From NCBI GenBank assembly GCA_011799875.1, contig CM022300.1, positions 113,597,201 through 113,661,200 of the forward strand: a stretch of 64,000 bases of DNA, written 5' to 3'. Position numbers and translations under genes: made by a program. Positions 54,601 through 64,000 of the stretch are shown piece after piece. The DNA comes from Thinopyrum elongatum (Eukaryota > Streptophyta > Magnoliopsida > Poales > Poaceae). Below the pieces are notes generated by a model. That model made no database searches. It was not told where the DNA came from and saw only the letters and a list, made by a program, of their open reading frames with translations. The stretch's first letter is position 1, and every line of letters starts with the position of its first letter.

Positions 54601-56218
54601 AGATGAAGTGAGAAAAATGGAAGAGCGCTTTGACGGTCTGCAAACAAAGCACATTCCTCGTGCCGAAAATAGTATTGCAGACGACCTGTCAAAATGCACT
54701 GCTCTCAAGTTACCTGTGGAACCAGGGACTTTTGTGCTCCATTTGACTCAGCCATCTGTAACACCATCAATGAGGCAAGAAAAGAGAAGGAAGTTGAATT
54801 CTGGTCAGTACTTTCCAGCAGAGCTCCCGGGAGCCGCTGCCAAGGAAGTTGCCGGGATCAACGACAAGCTTGCCGGGGAACAACAGGCTCTAGCAGGGGC
54901 TCAGGCCCTTGCCGTCGAGACAAATGTTCCCCCGGCAGAAGAAATGCCTTTAGTCCTAGTTGTCGAGCCCCAGGCTCCAGCTTGGGCACAGTCCATTGTC
55001 CATTTCCTTCAGACAGGAGAACTCCCTGAGGAGCAGGAAGAGGCGAAAAAAGTAGCCCGTCAGTCTAGCATGTACCAGTTCATCGATGGCGTTCTGTACA
55101 GGAAGAGACTGAACGGTGTGAAATTGAAGTGTATTCCTCGGGAGGATGGACTGGAGCTGTTGGCAGAGATACATGGAGGCATATGTGGCTCTCACATAGG
55201 ATCAAGAGCGGTTGTCGGAAAGGCATTCCGACAAGGTTTCTTTTGGCCCACCGCTCTCCAGGATGCAGCTGCACTAGTAACCAAGTGTGAAGCGTGCCAG
55301 TTTCATTCAAAGAAATCACATCAGCCAACTCAAGCTCTTCAGACAATCCCTCTCTCCTGGCCATTGTCGGTCTGGGGGCTCGACATACTGGGCCCTTTTC
55401 CCCGTGCTACCGGGGGCTTTGAGTACTTGTACGTTGCAACCGACAAGTTCACAAAGTGGCCGGAGATGGAAGCAGTGAGGAAGGTGACAGCACAATCAGC
55501 CGTCAAGTTCTTTAAAGGGATAGTTTGTCGTTTTGGTGTGCCCAACAAGATCATCACCAACAACGGCACACAATTCACAAGTCGCACCTTCATGCAGTAC
55601 GTCCAGGATCTTGGCGGCAAAATCTATTTTGCCTCTGTTGCTCACCCAAGAAGCAACGGCTAAGCAGAGAGGGCTAATGCTGAAGTGCTACGCGGTCTCA
55701 GGACCAGAACTTTTGACAAGCTGAAAAAGTGCGGAAGGCGCTGGACTGATGAGTTGTCGGCGGTTCTTTGGTCAATCAGAACGACACCAAATCGAGCTAC
55801 TAGCCAGACACCCTTCGCTCTGGTTTACAGAGCGGAAGCAGTTCTCCCCATAGAACTCATATACGGGTCACCTCGAGTGCTCACTTATGATGAGCTTGAG
55901 CAAGAGCAACTGCGGCAAGATGACGCTGTGCTCCTTGAGGAGGATCATCTTCAGGCTGCTGTGCGAGCTGCACGCTACCAGCAAGCTTTGCGTCGCTACC
56001 ATAGCCGCAAAGTTCATGCCCGAAGTCTTGAGGAAGGCGACCTTGTTCTTCGGCGGATTCAGTCTGCCAAGAATTCAAACAAGTTGACGCCGAAGTGGGA
56101 AGGCCCTTATCGGGTAGTACGAGTCACCAGGCCTGGCACTGTCTGCCTGGAGACCGAGAATGGTGTTCCAGTGAGTAACTCTTGGAATATCGAATATCTC
56201 CGCAAGTTCTACCCATAA
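51671..56218 (+). pseudogene. Gypsy pol (protease, RT, RNase H, integrase), broken
   Basis: Order along the strand: aspartic protease (MLVDGGAGLNLISPDVLK; GILGRPALAKFM, to 52764), reverse transcriptase (WRLCIDYTDINKACPKDHFP, LDAYSGYHQI), a frameshift near 53270, then the catalytic AYMDDIVVK motif (53349), RNase H (MYFDGAFSLQGAGAGVLL, 54340) and integrase. Stops fall at 52764, 54424 and two further codons to 54475 and at 55663. Integrase has a zinc-finger part (HGGICGSHIGS, CEACQFH), the first catalytic Asp (GLDILGPF), but NNGTQF where DNGTQF is usual, so the second Asp is changed. The C-terminal part runs from 55664 (AERANAEVLRGLR) to 56218 (WEGPYRVVRVTRPGTV). It cannot act without help. Confidence 0.85.
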
Positions 56219-57232
56219 GGCGCGGTTGCCGGGGGCTCCCGACAACCTCCTTTTGTACGAGTTTTGCCGGCAAGGCATATAATCCTTTGTACAAAGCCAG
56301 GCGCAGACCCTGTGCGCAGTTGAATAAGCTTAAGCGTTGTACATTTCCTGTTGATTTCCATGCTTATATATATGCATGCTTGTCTGAGATATTGTATGAC
56401 GCTTGCTCCCGGTAAGCATTAACGAACCACCAAGGTTCCATAACTTTATTTTCTCTTCTTTCTTTTTTTCAAAGGATGGAAGGTTCCTTCGCGCACAAGT
56501 TTGCTGGGGGGGAAGGAAGGTATGGATACCAATGGGCAACGTTCAGAATTGATGTCTTGCTGGAAGAAGTACAACGACAGAAAGCTGAGTTGCGAAACTT
56601 TGAGCAAGTTTTTCAATTTTTACAATCAGGCTATTTTCTTTAGACGATTTCGGCCCTTGTATGGAAAACCTGCACGCGAAGGAACCCTTGTCGTAATTGG
56701 TTGCGCCATTATTTTGTTTCGAGTCCGCTCAATAGTTTAAGTGGCTGCACCAAGAGCGCCAAGGTGTCTTGCTGGCTGCTGCACCTCCAGCAGGCTGCTG
56801 AAGTCCCGCACCCAGCGCTCGCGGCAGGTTGCGCGCCAGCAAGTTTCCATTTAGCGTAGGGTGTATACCATACGGAAAGAAATTGGACAGGAGAAATAGC
56901 ATGCATGTATTCAACCATAGCAAATTATATTACATTGATAATTGCCGTAGTTCTAACTTAAGACTAAATTGTCTTTGGCATGGAATGGTGGCGGCAAGGA
57001 AAACTGAGACGGCTAGTCCCTACGCTGGCCTTCGACCCTCTTGATTGAATCCACCTTCTCAAGGATGGGTGCGACAAGCTCCTCAAGTGCCTTGAGATCT
57101 GCATCCTTCGGCAAGCGGTCGAGCACGTTGGTGAGAACAACGCCAGGGTTCTTATGTACCACCTTGATGAGTACCTTGCGAAGGACGGCCCGGCAAAGTT
57201 TGCGGGATTCATTGGCCAGTTGGGTCGCTCGG
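56219..57232. other. Spacer 3' of pol
   Basis: Between pol and the convergent antisense gene. Contains CTTGCCGG-like words typical of this element. No coding region is supported. Confidence 0.4.
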
Positions 57233-57234
57233 TC

Positions 57235-60065
57235 GGACTATAGCAGCTTCAGAGCATCAATGATGCTTTCGAAGAACATGGTTAGCCTCGCGCTCGAGGA
57301 TATCCTTTCTTCACAGGAATACCTGAAGTTTTGTAGGCCATCCTGGCCCATGGTTGACAATTGTGCTGTGAGCCTCTCCGCGGTGTCGACAAGGCGATCA
57401 GTCCAGATTTTCACACCCTTCTCATAGTCGATTTGGGAGGCGGCAGCGCTCTTAAGCAAGTTCTTCTCATCCTGAAGATCTTTTCTTAGGGCCTTCTCGC
57501 GGGCCCTGCCATCCTCAAGAGACTTTTCCAGCGTGGTTAGCTTCAGCCTCAGATCGGCAATGGTATCGTTGGCTAAAGAGAGCTGCTTGGTCTTGTCGGA
57601 TATGGCAATTTGCATCTCCGCTAGGCTGTGGAGAGTTTTCTCCCTATCGCCCTTGAGCGTCGAGAGCTCCTTCCTGTGTTCCTCAAGATCCGCCTACAGC
57701 TTCTTCACTTTGTTGCTCAGCTCGTTCTTGGCGGCCTCTGCAGCCTCAGCGGCATCGATGGTTTCCTTGAGCTTGCTGGCGTGATCTGCAGTTAAAGCTT
57801 TGAGCGCCTCCTTGTGTTTCTGCTCCAGCTCCTGGGTCCGCTGCGCGACAAGCTTTTCAATCTCCTCGTCCTTGCCGCGGAGCTTGGCAGCAAGTGCCTG
57901 TTTGCGCGCGACAAGATCTTCTTTGTGAGCATCAAGCCCAATGCGGCGCTCCGTTAAGAGGGCTTCCTCAACGGCAATCCTTTGCGCATTTTCCTCTTGC
58001 GCCTTCTCTATATCGGATTGCCTCAGAAGGAGCTCCGTCCAGCTTTGGCTCACTTGTTCCCGGCTGGCGGTCAAATCCTGAAGGGCCTCGGCGTACCAGA
58101 TCTGCATCTGCTCAACGCGCTTCTGGAAATCTGCCTCGGCTGCTTCAACAACCTTGAGCACGGTGGAGTGCTTGGAGCTTGCGGAAATTATCACCCATAG
58201 CCTGAAGGAGCTGATCTTCTTCAGATTTGCCACTGTTGGTGCTTGGTTCATCAACAATTTCGAGCCCGGCAGCGGTGATGATTTCTTCATCAAAGGTTTC
58301 CCCTTCGATCGGCGCTCCAATACTTGCCGTGCCCGGCAAGTTGATGAATTGGTTGTCGCCAACCTTGAGATATTTGCTCAATGAGGGAGCCTCGGATGTC
58401 GATGGTTGATCCTCGACGATCATATCACCGGTGGCTGGGGGCTCTGTGGCCGATGTAGCGCCTGGCGCTCCTACGGCAGGAATGTCGTCAGTATGGTCAT
58501 CAGTCTCCTCACCGGCCCTCTCAGCAGATTTCTTGGAGGCTTCCTCGGTAGCAGCTTCGCTGACCTCGACAGTGGCGTCTTTGGCGGCCTCGCTAGCAGC
58601 GATCTCGTCAGCTTCGGCGGTCTCCTCGATGACAACGTCGGCGTCCATGTGTTCCATCACAGGGAATTCTGGAGGACGAAGGAAGGAAACAAAATAAGAT
58701 CCAAGATTGAAGTTCAAGAAGACAAAGAGAAAGAAAGATAAAGGAAAGAATGACAAGTGCTCTGAGGCAAGCAGTCACCTGCGTTGAGCTGTTGAGGGGT
58801 GGTTTCATCCCTCCCGGCAACATGGGTTGCCGGGGAAAGGTTGACGGTGCCCATGTTTGCCGGCTCCTCCTCTTCCAAGGTAGGCTCGTCGGTAGGAGCT
58901 CTTGCCGGAGATGCGCTTGCGGGCGGCGTGGTTGACGGAGGCGGCGCGACGGGGGCATCCCCCAACGACTCTCCCTGTTGTCATCCTTCTCCTGCAAGCC
59001 CAAAGATATTAGCGGCAAAGGTAGAAACCTCAGCACCTGCCAACCGAAAATGAGTAGTGAACTCATGCTGGGGGGCTGCGTTGGGGGCTGTGTTGAGGGC
59101 TAAGCTCTGGGTTGATGATGATAGTTGCTGGCACGCTCGCAAAGCTTGTCGGGGGCTCGTCACTCGTAGAAGTCTTCACCTTTTTCGTCATCCTTTCAGC
59201 CAAAGTTTCTGCGTCACTATAGAGACAAGACAAAGCAAGACAATGAGATCAATTGAATTCATAATTTGGGAAATAAAGGTTGTGACAGGATATTTACTCT
59301 TCCTCTTCTCGTTCTGGGCTGAAACCGGAGATGTTGAAATCGACCTCCGTTGCGGCGTCCGTATGGGGAGGCGGAGGAGGGGTCCTGGATCGCTTGGCTG
59401 CAGCAGGTACAGGGGGTTGGCGCGACTTTGCCACCTCAACCTCTGGTGCTGTTGTGTGGGACGCCCCTGCCACCCCAGTGGTTTCCGCAGGTGTGTGTCT
59501 CATGCGCCGCACGGGTTGCTGTCGGACTCCTTGCCGCGGTGCAGCCTTGCCGGCCGCCTTCTTGCCGGGAGCATCACTGCTTGAAGAAGGTTGATTTGCT
59601 GGGGCATCAGAGACGGCTTTCTGAAGGACACGCTTTGCCCTCTTTGGAGCTGGGGGCCCCTCTTGTGGTTGTTCTTCGGCTGCGTCCTCATCAGACGAGT
59701 TTTCGGCGGCTATGCCACTCTGCTCCCTGGCAGCCTTATCCTCCCCGGCAGGATCTTCTTCCAAAATGACCTCTGCGTCGCTGGTTTCCCATTCCGTGAA
59801 GCCGACGTCGCCGGCCTCCGCGGCAAGGTTCGCCTCTTCCACCCTAGTGGCAATGTACGCCACTTCCTCATCGGTGGTGGCGCGGACGAGTCATGTTTCT
59901 TCCCGGATGGCCCTCTCCGACAAGTTGTCGAAGACCGTTTGCGCCTGCTCCTCAGCTGGCTCAACCCAAGTTGCGTCAAGGCCATGGGCGTTGAACATTG
60001 GCATCGTGGCGATGATCGACCCCAGGGCAGAGTTGTTGCACAAAGGGATAATTCTCGCTGGCAAC
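57235..60065 (-). pseudogene. Antisense multi-exon gene of Gypsy element (coiled-coil tail), broken
   Basis: A minus-strand gene inside the plus-strand Gypsy, like the antisense 'putative gypsy type transposon' genes known from plant Gypsy elements. From 60065: CNNSALGSIIATMPMFNAHG, a TGA near 59890, then VAYIATRVEEANLAAEAGD and basic/acidic linkers (PKRAKRVLQ, FNISGFSPEREEE) to a donor-like GTAAAT near 59313. Further exon pieces are around 59220-59030 (AERMTKKVKT), 58970-58800, 58620-58150 (acidic, Ala/Glu-rich) and 58200-57235, a long coiled coil (KLRGKDEEIEKLVAQRTQEL; RKDLQDEKNLLKSAAAS). Frameshifts and stops occur at 57690-57700 and 58145-58200. The N-terminal domain is missing because another Gypsy LTR begins at about 60067. 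Function unknown. Confidence 0.6.
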
Positions 60066-60066
60066 C

Positions 60067-60466
60067 TATGCTTCTCATCACGCTGGAATAGACTTATATA
60101 CCAGAAGATGGGCACCGGAGGTGGGCTGGGCTGAGCACAACCCACGAGGGCGCGCCTGGGGGGCCTGGCGTGCCCTAGTGTCTTGTGCTCACCAGGTGGC
60201 CCCCCTTCGGTAGTTATTTGCTCCAGTATTTCTTATTTATTCCATAAAAATTCCCCGTGAAGTTTTAGCTCATTTGGAGTTGTGCAGAATAGGTAGACTG
60301 ACGTAGCCTTTTCAGGTCCAGATTTCCAGCTGCCGGAATTCCCCTCTTTGTGTGAACCTTGCAAATTATGAGAGAAAAGGCATTAGAAGTACTCCAAAAA
60401 GCATTATTATGCATAAAAAACATTATAAATAACAGTAGGAAAACATGATGCAAAATGGACGTATCA
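60067..60466 (-). repeat. Truncated 3' LTR of minus-strand Gypsy
   Basis: The minus strand starts TGATACGTCCATTTTGCATC at 60466. It has a GC-rich palindrome at 60131-60200 and a TATA box (TATATAAGTC) at 60100-60091. Only the first 400 bp are present; related LTRs exceed 1 kb, so the 3' part was lost. The left limit is approximate. Confidence 0.7.
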
Positions 60467-60480
60467 ACTCCCCCAAGCTT
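60467..60480 (-). promoter_or_regulatory. Polypurine tract of minus-strand Gypsy
   Basis: AAGCTTGGGGGAGT on the minus strand, identical to the tract at 36165-36178. Confidence 0.8.
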
Positions 60481-62003
60481 AGACCTCGCTTGTCCTCAAG
60501 CGAAAACCGAAATCGAAAAACATGTCCACATGCTTAGAGAGAGATGTGTCGATAAAAACAAAAATACGGACATAGAAGCATCATGTAAATTATTATAACA
60601 GCAACAAACTTTAACATAAAAACTTTTATCATAGACTTCTCATGAATAAGTAACAATTCATCACAACATCAAAGTATAAAGCATAAACTCTATTGGAAAC
60701 CAACAAACTATGTTCTCAGTCAACTTTGCAACTACAATTCATCATCTTTTCAAGAAGGGTCACATATCGGAGCCTTTAGGCAAGTCCACATACTCAACCA
60801 TCATATAGTCTTTTATGATTGCTAACACTCACCGCATACACATGAGCAAAACATTTCAACCGGACACAGAGAAAGATAGCGGCTTATAGTTTCGCCTCCC
60901 AACATACACACCTGAAAGGTGATGTCAACAATAATAACTCATGCTACCCATATTCAACTGGATATATGTGCCTAGATCTTTCCTCACCACATGATGCTTG
61001 CCAAAAGAGAAAATAAAAAGGAATAGAGAGAAAACTTTGACTCTTGCATGAAAGTAAATACATAAAAGTAAAAGATAGACCCTTCGCAGAGGGAAGCATA
61101 GGTTGCCATGCGCTTTTTGTTAGTATGCTCAATCCCTTAGTGCAAAAGAACGTCACATTATATTGCCCCTTGTGATAGCAACCTTTATTATGCAGTCTGT
61201 CGCTTTTATTCTTCGCCATCACAAGTTCGTACAACGCTCAATTTTCTCTTACACTAAATGATCTAACACTTTTAGAAGCAATTTTTATTGCCTTATTGCA
61301 CCGATGACAACTTACTTGACGGATCTTACTCAATCCATAGGTAGGTATGGTGGACTCTCAAAACAAGATTTGGGTTTAAGGGTTTTTGGATGCACAAGTA
61401 GTATCTCTACTTGGTGCGGAATTTTTAGCTAGCAAAGATAGGGGGCAAGCACTACATGTTGAAGGATCTATGACAATATAACTTCTATGTGAATATGAAC
61501 AAACATAAATCATTACGTTGTCTTCCTTGTCCAACATCAACAATTTTTGCATTTAATATTTTGATGGGGTTCACAATCACAAAAGATTTCTAAGATAGTA
61601 TATTTGCATGTGAATCTTCTCTTCCCTTATTAATTCTTTCATGAATTGCATCATTGACCAATGCTATGTTTTTCATTCTCCAATAAAATTTTCTACTTAT
61701 ACTTACCATAAGATTAGCATATGATATTTTTCATTTATTTCCTTTCTTTTTATTGAAACATGAAAGTAAAGAAAGTAAAAATCAAACTAAACTTTATTAT
61801 ATATCTCGCACACGATTACAAGGATAGATCACTAAGCAAACTCTCAAGAAGAAAGGATCAACTAAACTTTTATTCATCTAAAGCAAAAGATAATTATGGA
61901 TCGAACTAAGAAAAGTAAAGGCAAAAGATAGTGGAGGTGATACGATACCGGGGCACCTCCCCCAAGCTTGGCCTAAGCCAAGGGGAGTGCCCATACCCGA
62001 TAC
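60481..62003. other. Internal non-coding region of minus-strand Gypsy
   Basis: AT-rich DNA. Around 61050-61110 and 61340-61420 it carries words also found in the internal region of the 9.6-kb Gypsy (CTTCGCAGAGGGAAGCA, GGTAGGTATGGTGGACTC), which shows the two elements are related. No coding region is seen. Confidence 0.5.
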
Positions 62004-62306
62004 TCAATTTTCTTTTGGTGATGAAGAAGGAGGTGGTGGTGATGAAGTGGAGGGTTTGTCTGCCTTTTTCACCATCTTATTTCGAAGGTAAAAATTATCT
62101 ATCCTTAACTCTTCATTCTCCATCTCAAGCTTTATTATCCTCTTGCATAATGCCTCCATGCTTTCATGCTTGAAACAAGGAGGGACTGGTTCATCTTCAT
62201 CTTCTTCATCGGAGAACCATATATAGGGATAGGTATCCTTGAAGATATTTTTATCTAAAGGCTGATAAGAAACTGGACACTCCTCCTCGGAATCTTGAGA
62301 CGACAT
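62004..62306 (-). CDS. Small extra ORF of minus-strand Gypsy (100 residues)
   Basis: An uninterrupted frame of 100 residues from the ATG at 62306. It starts MSSQDSEEECPVSYQPLD, has FKDTYPYIWFSDEEDEDEP (acidic), a short coiled coil (ALCKRIIKLEMENEELRIDN) and a Ser/Pro tail. No known domain. An upstream in-frame ATG at 62519 would extend it through the palindrome, but the nearer start follows a TATA box at 62396-62387. It occupies the position, 3' of integrase, where the 9.6-kb Gypsy carries its 312-residue ORF. The two do not resemble each other in sequence. Confidence 0.5.
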   Translation of the reverse strand: MSSQDSEEECPVSYQPLDKNIFKDTYPYIWFSDEEDEDEPVPPCFKHESMEALCKRIIKLEMENEELRIDNFYLRNKMVKKADKPSTSSPPPPSSSPKEN

Positions 62307-62382
62307 ATTTTCAGATATGACAGGAAAACAGCAAGAAAAGAAAACAGGAGATTTCTCCACGATACGGGGGTCAATAGGTTCA

Positions 62383-62525
62383 GGGGGTATATAAAGAATT
62401 TTTTTATCTTGGGAAACAAGCAAACGGAAGAAAAACGGAGTCCAGAAGGTACCCGAGGTGGGCACAACCCACCTGGGCGCGCCTAGCATGCCGGGCGTGC
62501 CCTGGTATCTTGTGCCCACTAGGGG
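62383..62525 (-). promoter_or_regulatory. Internal LTR-like promoter module of minus-strand Gypsy
   Basis: GC-rich palindrome at 62458-62525 (GGGCACAACCCACCTGGGCG with a reverse arm ending GTGCCC), followed on the minus strand by TTCTTTATATACCCC at 62399-62385 and the 100-residue ORF at 62306. The same order, palindrome then TATA, is found in this element's LTR. Confidence 0.6.
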
Positions 62526-62642
62526 TGCCTTCCTGGTTGTTTCTTATTTTCCTAATTTTTGTTATATTCTAAAACAGACAGAAATTTTTTTTGCAGATTT
62601 TTCGGAGTCCGTTTACTTACCGTATCACGTACCTCCTCTTTT

Positions 62643-64000
62643 TCACGATTCTGGAGGGTTCCGGAAGGTTTCTTTTATGTGTTCTTCCGGTGCCATAGTT
62701 TGGATAATATCGCTTTCAACATTAATGGGCATACCTGAGATATAATGTTTTATTCTTTGCCCATTGACAACCTTCGGGTTAGTACCTTCGGCATTATTTA
62801 TTTTGATAGCTCCAGATCGATAACATCCTCGATAACATAGGGTCCTTCCCATTTGGAGAGGAGTTTTCCTGCAAAGAATCTGAAATGAGAGTTGTACAAA
62901 AGAACATATTCTCCAACCTTGAACTCACGCTTTTGGATTCTTTTATCATGCCATCTTTTAACTTTTTCTTTAAATAACTTGGCATTTTCATAGGCTTGGG
63001 TTCTCCACTCGTCTAATGAGCTAATATCAAATAACCTCTTCTCACCAGCAAGTTTGAAATCATAGTTGAGTTCTTTAATTGCCCAATATGCTTTATGTTC
63101 TAACTCAAGAGGCAAATGACAAGCTTTTCCATAAACCATTTTATAAGGAGACATACCCATAGGATTTTTATATGCTGTTCTATAAGCCCAAAGTGCATCA
63201 TCTAATTTATTAGACCAATTCTTTTGAGACCTATTGACAGTCTTTTGTAAAATTAATTTTATTTCTTTATTGCTAAGTTCAACTTGACCACTAGACCGAG
63301 GGTGATAGGGTGATGCAATTCTATGGTTAACATCATACTTGGCAAGCATTTTACGGAAAGCACCATGAATAAAGTGTGAACCACCATCAGTCATTAAATA
63401 TCTAGGGACTCCAAACCTTGGGAAAATGACTTCCTTAAGCATTTTAATAGAGGTGTTGTGATCAGCACTACTAGTTGGAATAGCTTCTACCCACTTAGTA
63501 ACATAATCAACAGCAACCAAAATATGAGTATACCCATTAGAGGAAGGAAAAGGTCCCTTGTAATCAAATCCCCAAACATCAAACGGTTCAATAGTAAGAG
63601 AATAATTCATAGGCATTTCTTGACGCTTACCGATATTACCTATTCTTTGACATTCATCACAAGATAAAACAAACGTACGGGCATCCTTGAAGAGAGTAGG
63701 CCAATAAAAAACCAGATTGCAATACCTTGTGAGCAGTTCTGTCTCCCGCATGATGTCCTCCATAAGCTTTGGAGTGACATTTCCATAGGATTTGTCCCTA
63801 TTCATGCTCAGGTACACAACGTCTAATAATACCATCTACTCCTTCTTTATAAAGATGTGGGTCATCCCAAAAGTAATGTCTTAAATCATAGAAGAATTTT
63901 TTCTTTTGTTGATAAGTGAAACTAGGTGGTAAATATTTAGCAACAATGTAATTAGCATAATCAGCATACCAAGGAGTGTTATGAGAAACATTTATTGCAG
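62643..64000 (-). pseudogene. Gypsy pol, integrase end, broken
   Basis: From the right edge the frame reads [20 protein letters not shown], then the zinc-binding part ([24 protein letters not shown]), a TAG near 63808 and a frameshift before FYWPTLFKDARTFVLSC. The core shows the three catalytic sites: FDYKGPF, MTDGGSHF and VELSNKE. The C-terminal part (RTAYKNPMGMSPYKMVYGKA, WHDKRIQKREFKVGEYVLL) ends at SKWEGPYVIEDV, where a 1-bp change shifts the frame; the original end is seen as RSGAIKINNAEGTNPKVVNG to 62643. RT lies beyond the window. The catalytic residues are kept, but the gene is broken. Confidence 0.85.

Larger units (their letters stand above)
49012..60066 (+). mobile_element. Gypsy element, plus strand, 3' end missing
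   Basis: A 5' LTR, a primer site, degraded gag and pol on the plus strand and an antisense gene on the minus strand. The element is interrupted near 60066 by a truncated LTR of another Gypsy, so its 3' LTR is beyond the window or lost. It inserted in the first visible exon of the B3-like/F-box gene. I do not assign a family. Confidence 0.75.
60067..64000 (-). mobile_element. Gypsy element, minus strand, partial
   Basis: A truncated 3' LTR (60067-60466), a polypurine tract, a long non-coding part, a small extra ORF and an integrase pseudogene that runs to the right edge. RT, gag and the 5' LTR lie outside. Its left end sits inside the antisense gene of the preceding Gypsy element. Confidence 0.8.

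Overview
The window is a stretch of Triticeae (wheat, Aegilops or barley type) intergenic DNA. It is built almost entirely of nested transposable elements, with one decayed host gene cut into two widely separated parts. The assignment rests on an Angela/WIS/BARE-type Copia LTR, several Gypsy LTRs with TGATACGTC or TGATAAGTC ends, CACTA elements, and Stowaway and Tourist MITEs. There is no bacterial gene organisation, and I saw no rRNA, tRNA or CRISPR array. TE family names are given only where I recognise them; no database was searched.

Layout. 1-1252: Copia LTR, inserted in a Gypsy LTR (1253-2386), itself inserted in the tnp2 transposase of a CACTA element (CACTA A, to 7865). CACTA A also carries an intact three-exon gene for a GRF-like zinc-finger membrane protein (5434-6210) and a small acidic protein (6916-7284). 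7866-8221: Gypsy LTR fragment. From 8222: the end of a second CACTA of the same family (CACTA B), with a broken WRN-like 3'-5' exonuclease gene. 10622-12026 and 47421-49011: the 3' and 5' halves of one minus-strand host gene. The reconstructed exons predict a B3-like domain, an F-box, leucine-rich repeats and an FBD domain in one protein. 12027-47420: a 35.4-kb CACTA (CACTA C) inside the LRR exon, flanked by a 3-bp GGA duplication; removing it restores the reading frame exactly.

CACTA C holds subterminal minisatellites, a 650-bp direct duplication, four diverged copies of a minus-strand promoter/first-exon module, MITEs, a LINE fragment, a GA-rich tract, a Ptta/En-Spm (TNPA-like) gene on the plus strand, and a complete 9.6-kb Gypsy element (34752-44354, TSD AAGCA) that splits that gene. 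The Gypsy has gag-protease remnants and an intact 312-residue extra ORF, but no reverse transcriptase or integrase. The right subterminal part of CACTA C is an array of GGGCC motifs.

49012 to about 60066: a plus-strand Gypsy with degraded gag-pol and an antisense multi-exon gene, inserted in the 5' part of the host gene. From about 60067 to the right edge: another Gypsy on the minus strand, with an LTR remnant, an extra ORF and a broken integrase. In the last two Gypsy elements on the minus strand, a GC-rich palindromic promoter module typical of their LTRs also occurs internally, upstream of the extra ORF. Nearly every coding region carries stop or frameshift lesions. The exceptions are the zinc-finger gene, the acidic protein, the 312-residue ORF, a 100-residue ORF and the last exons of the TNPA-like gene.
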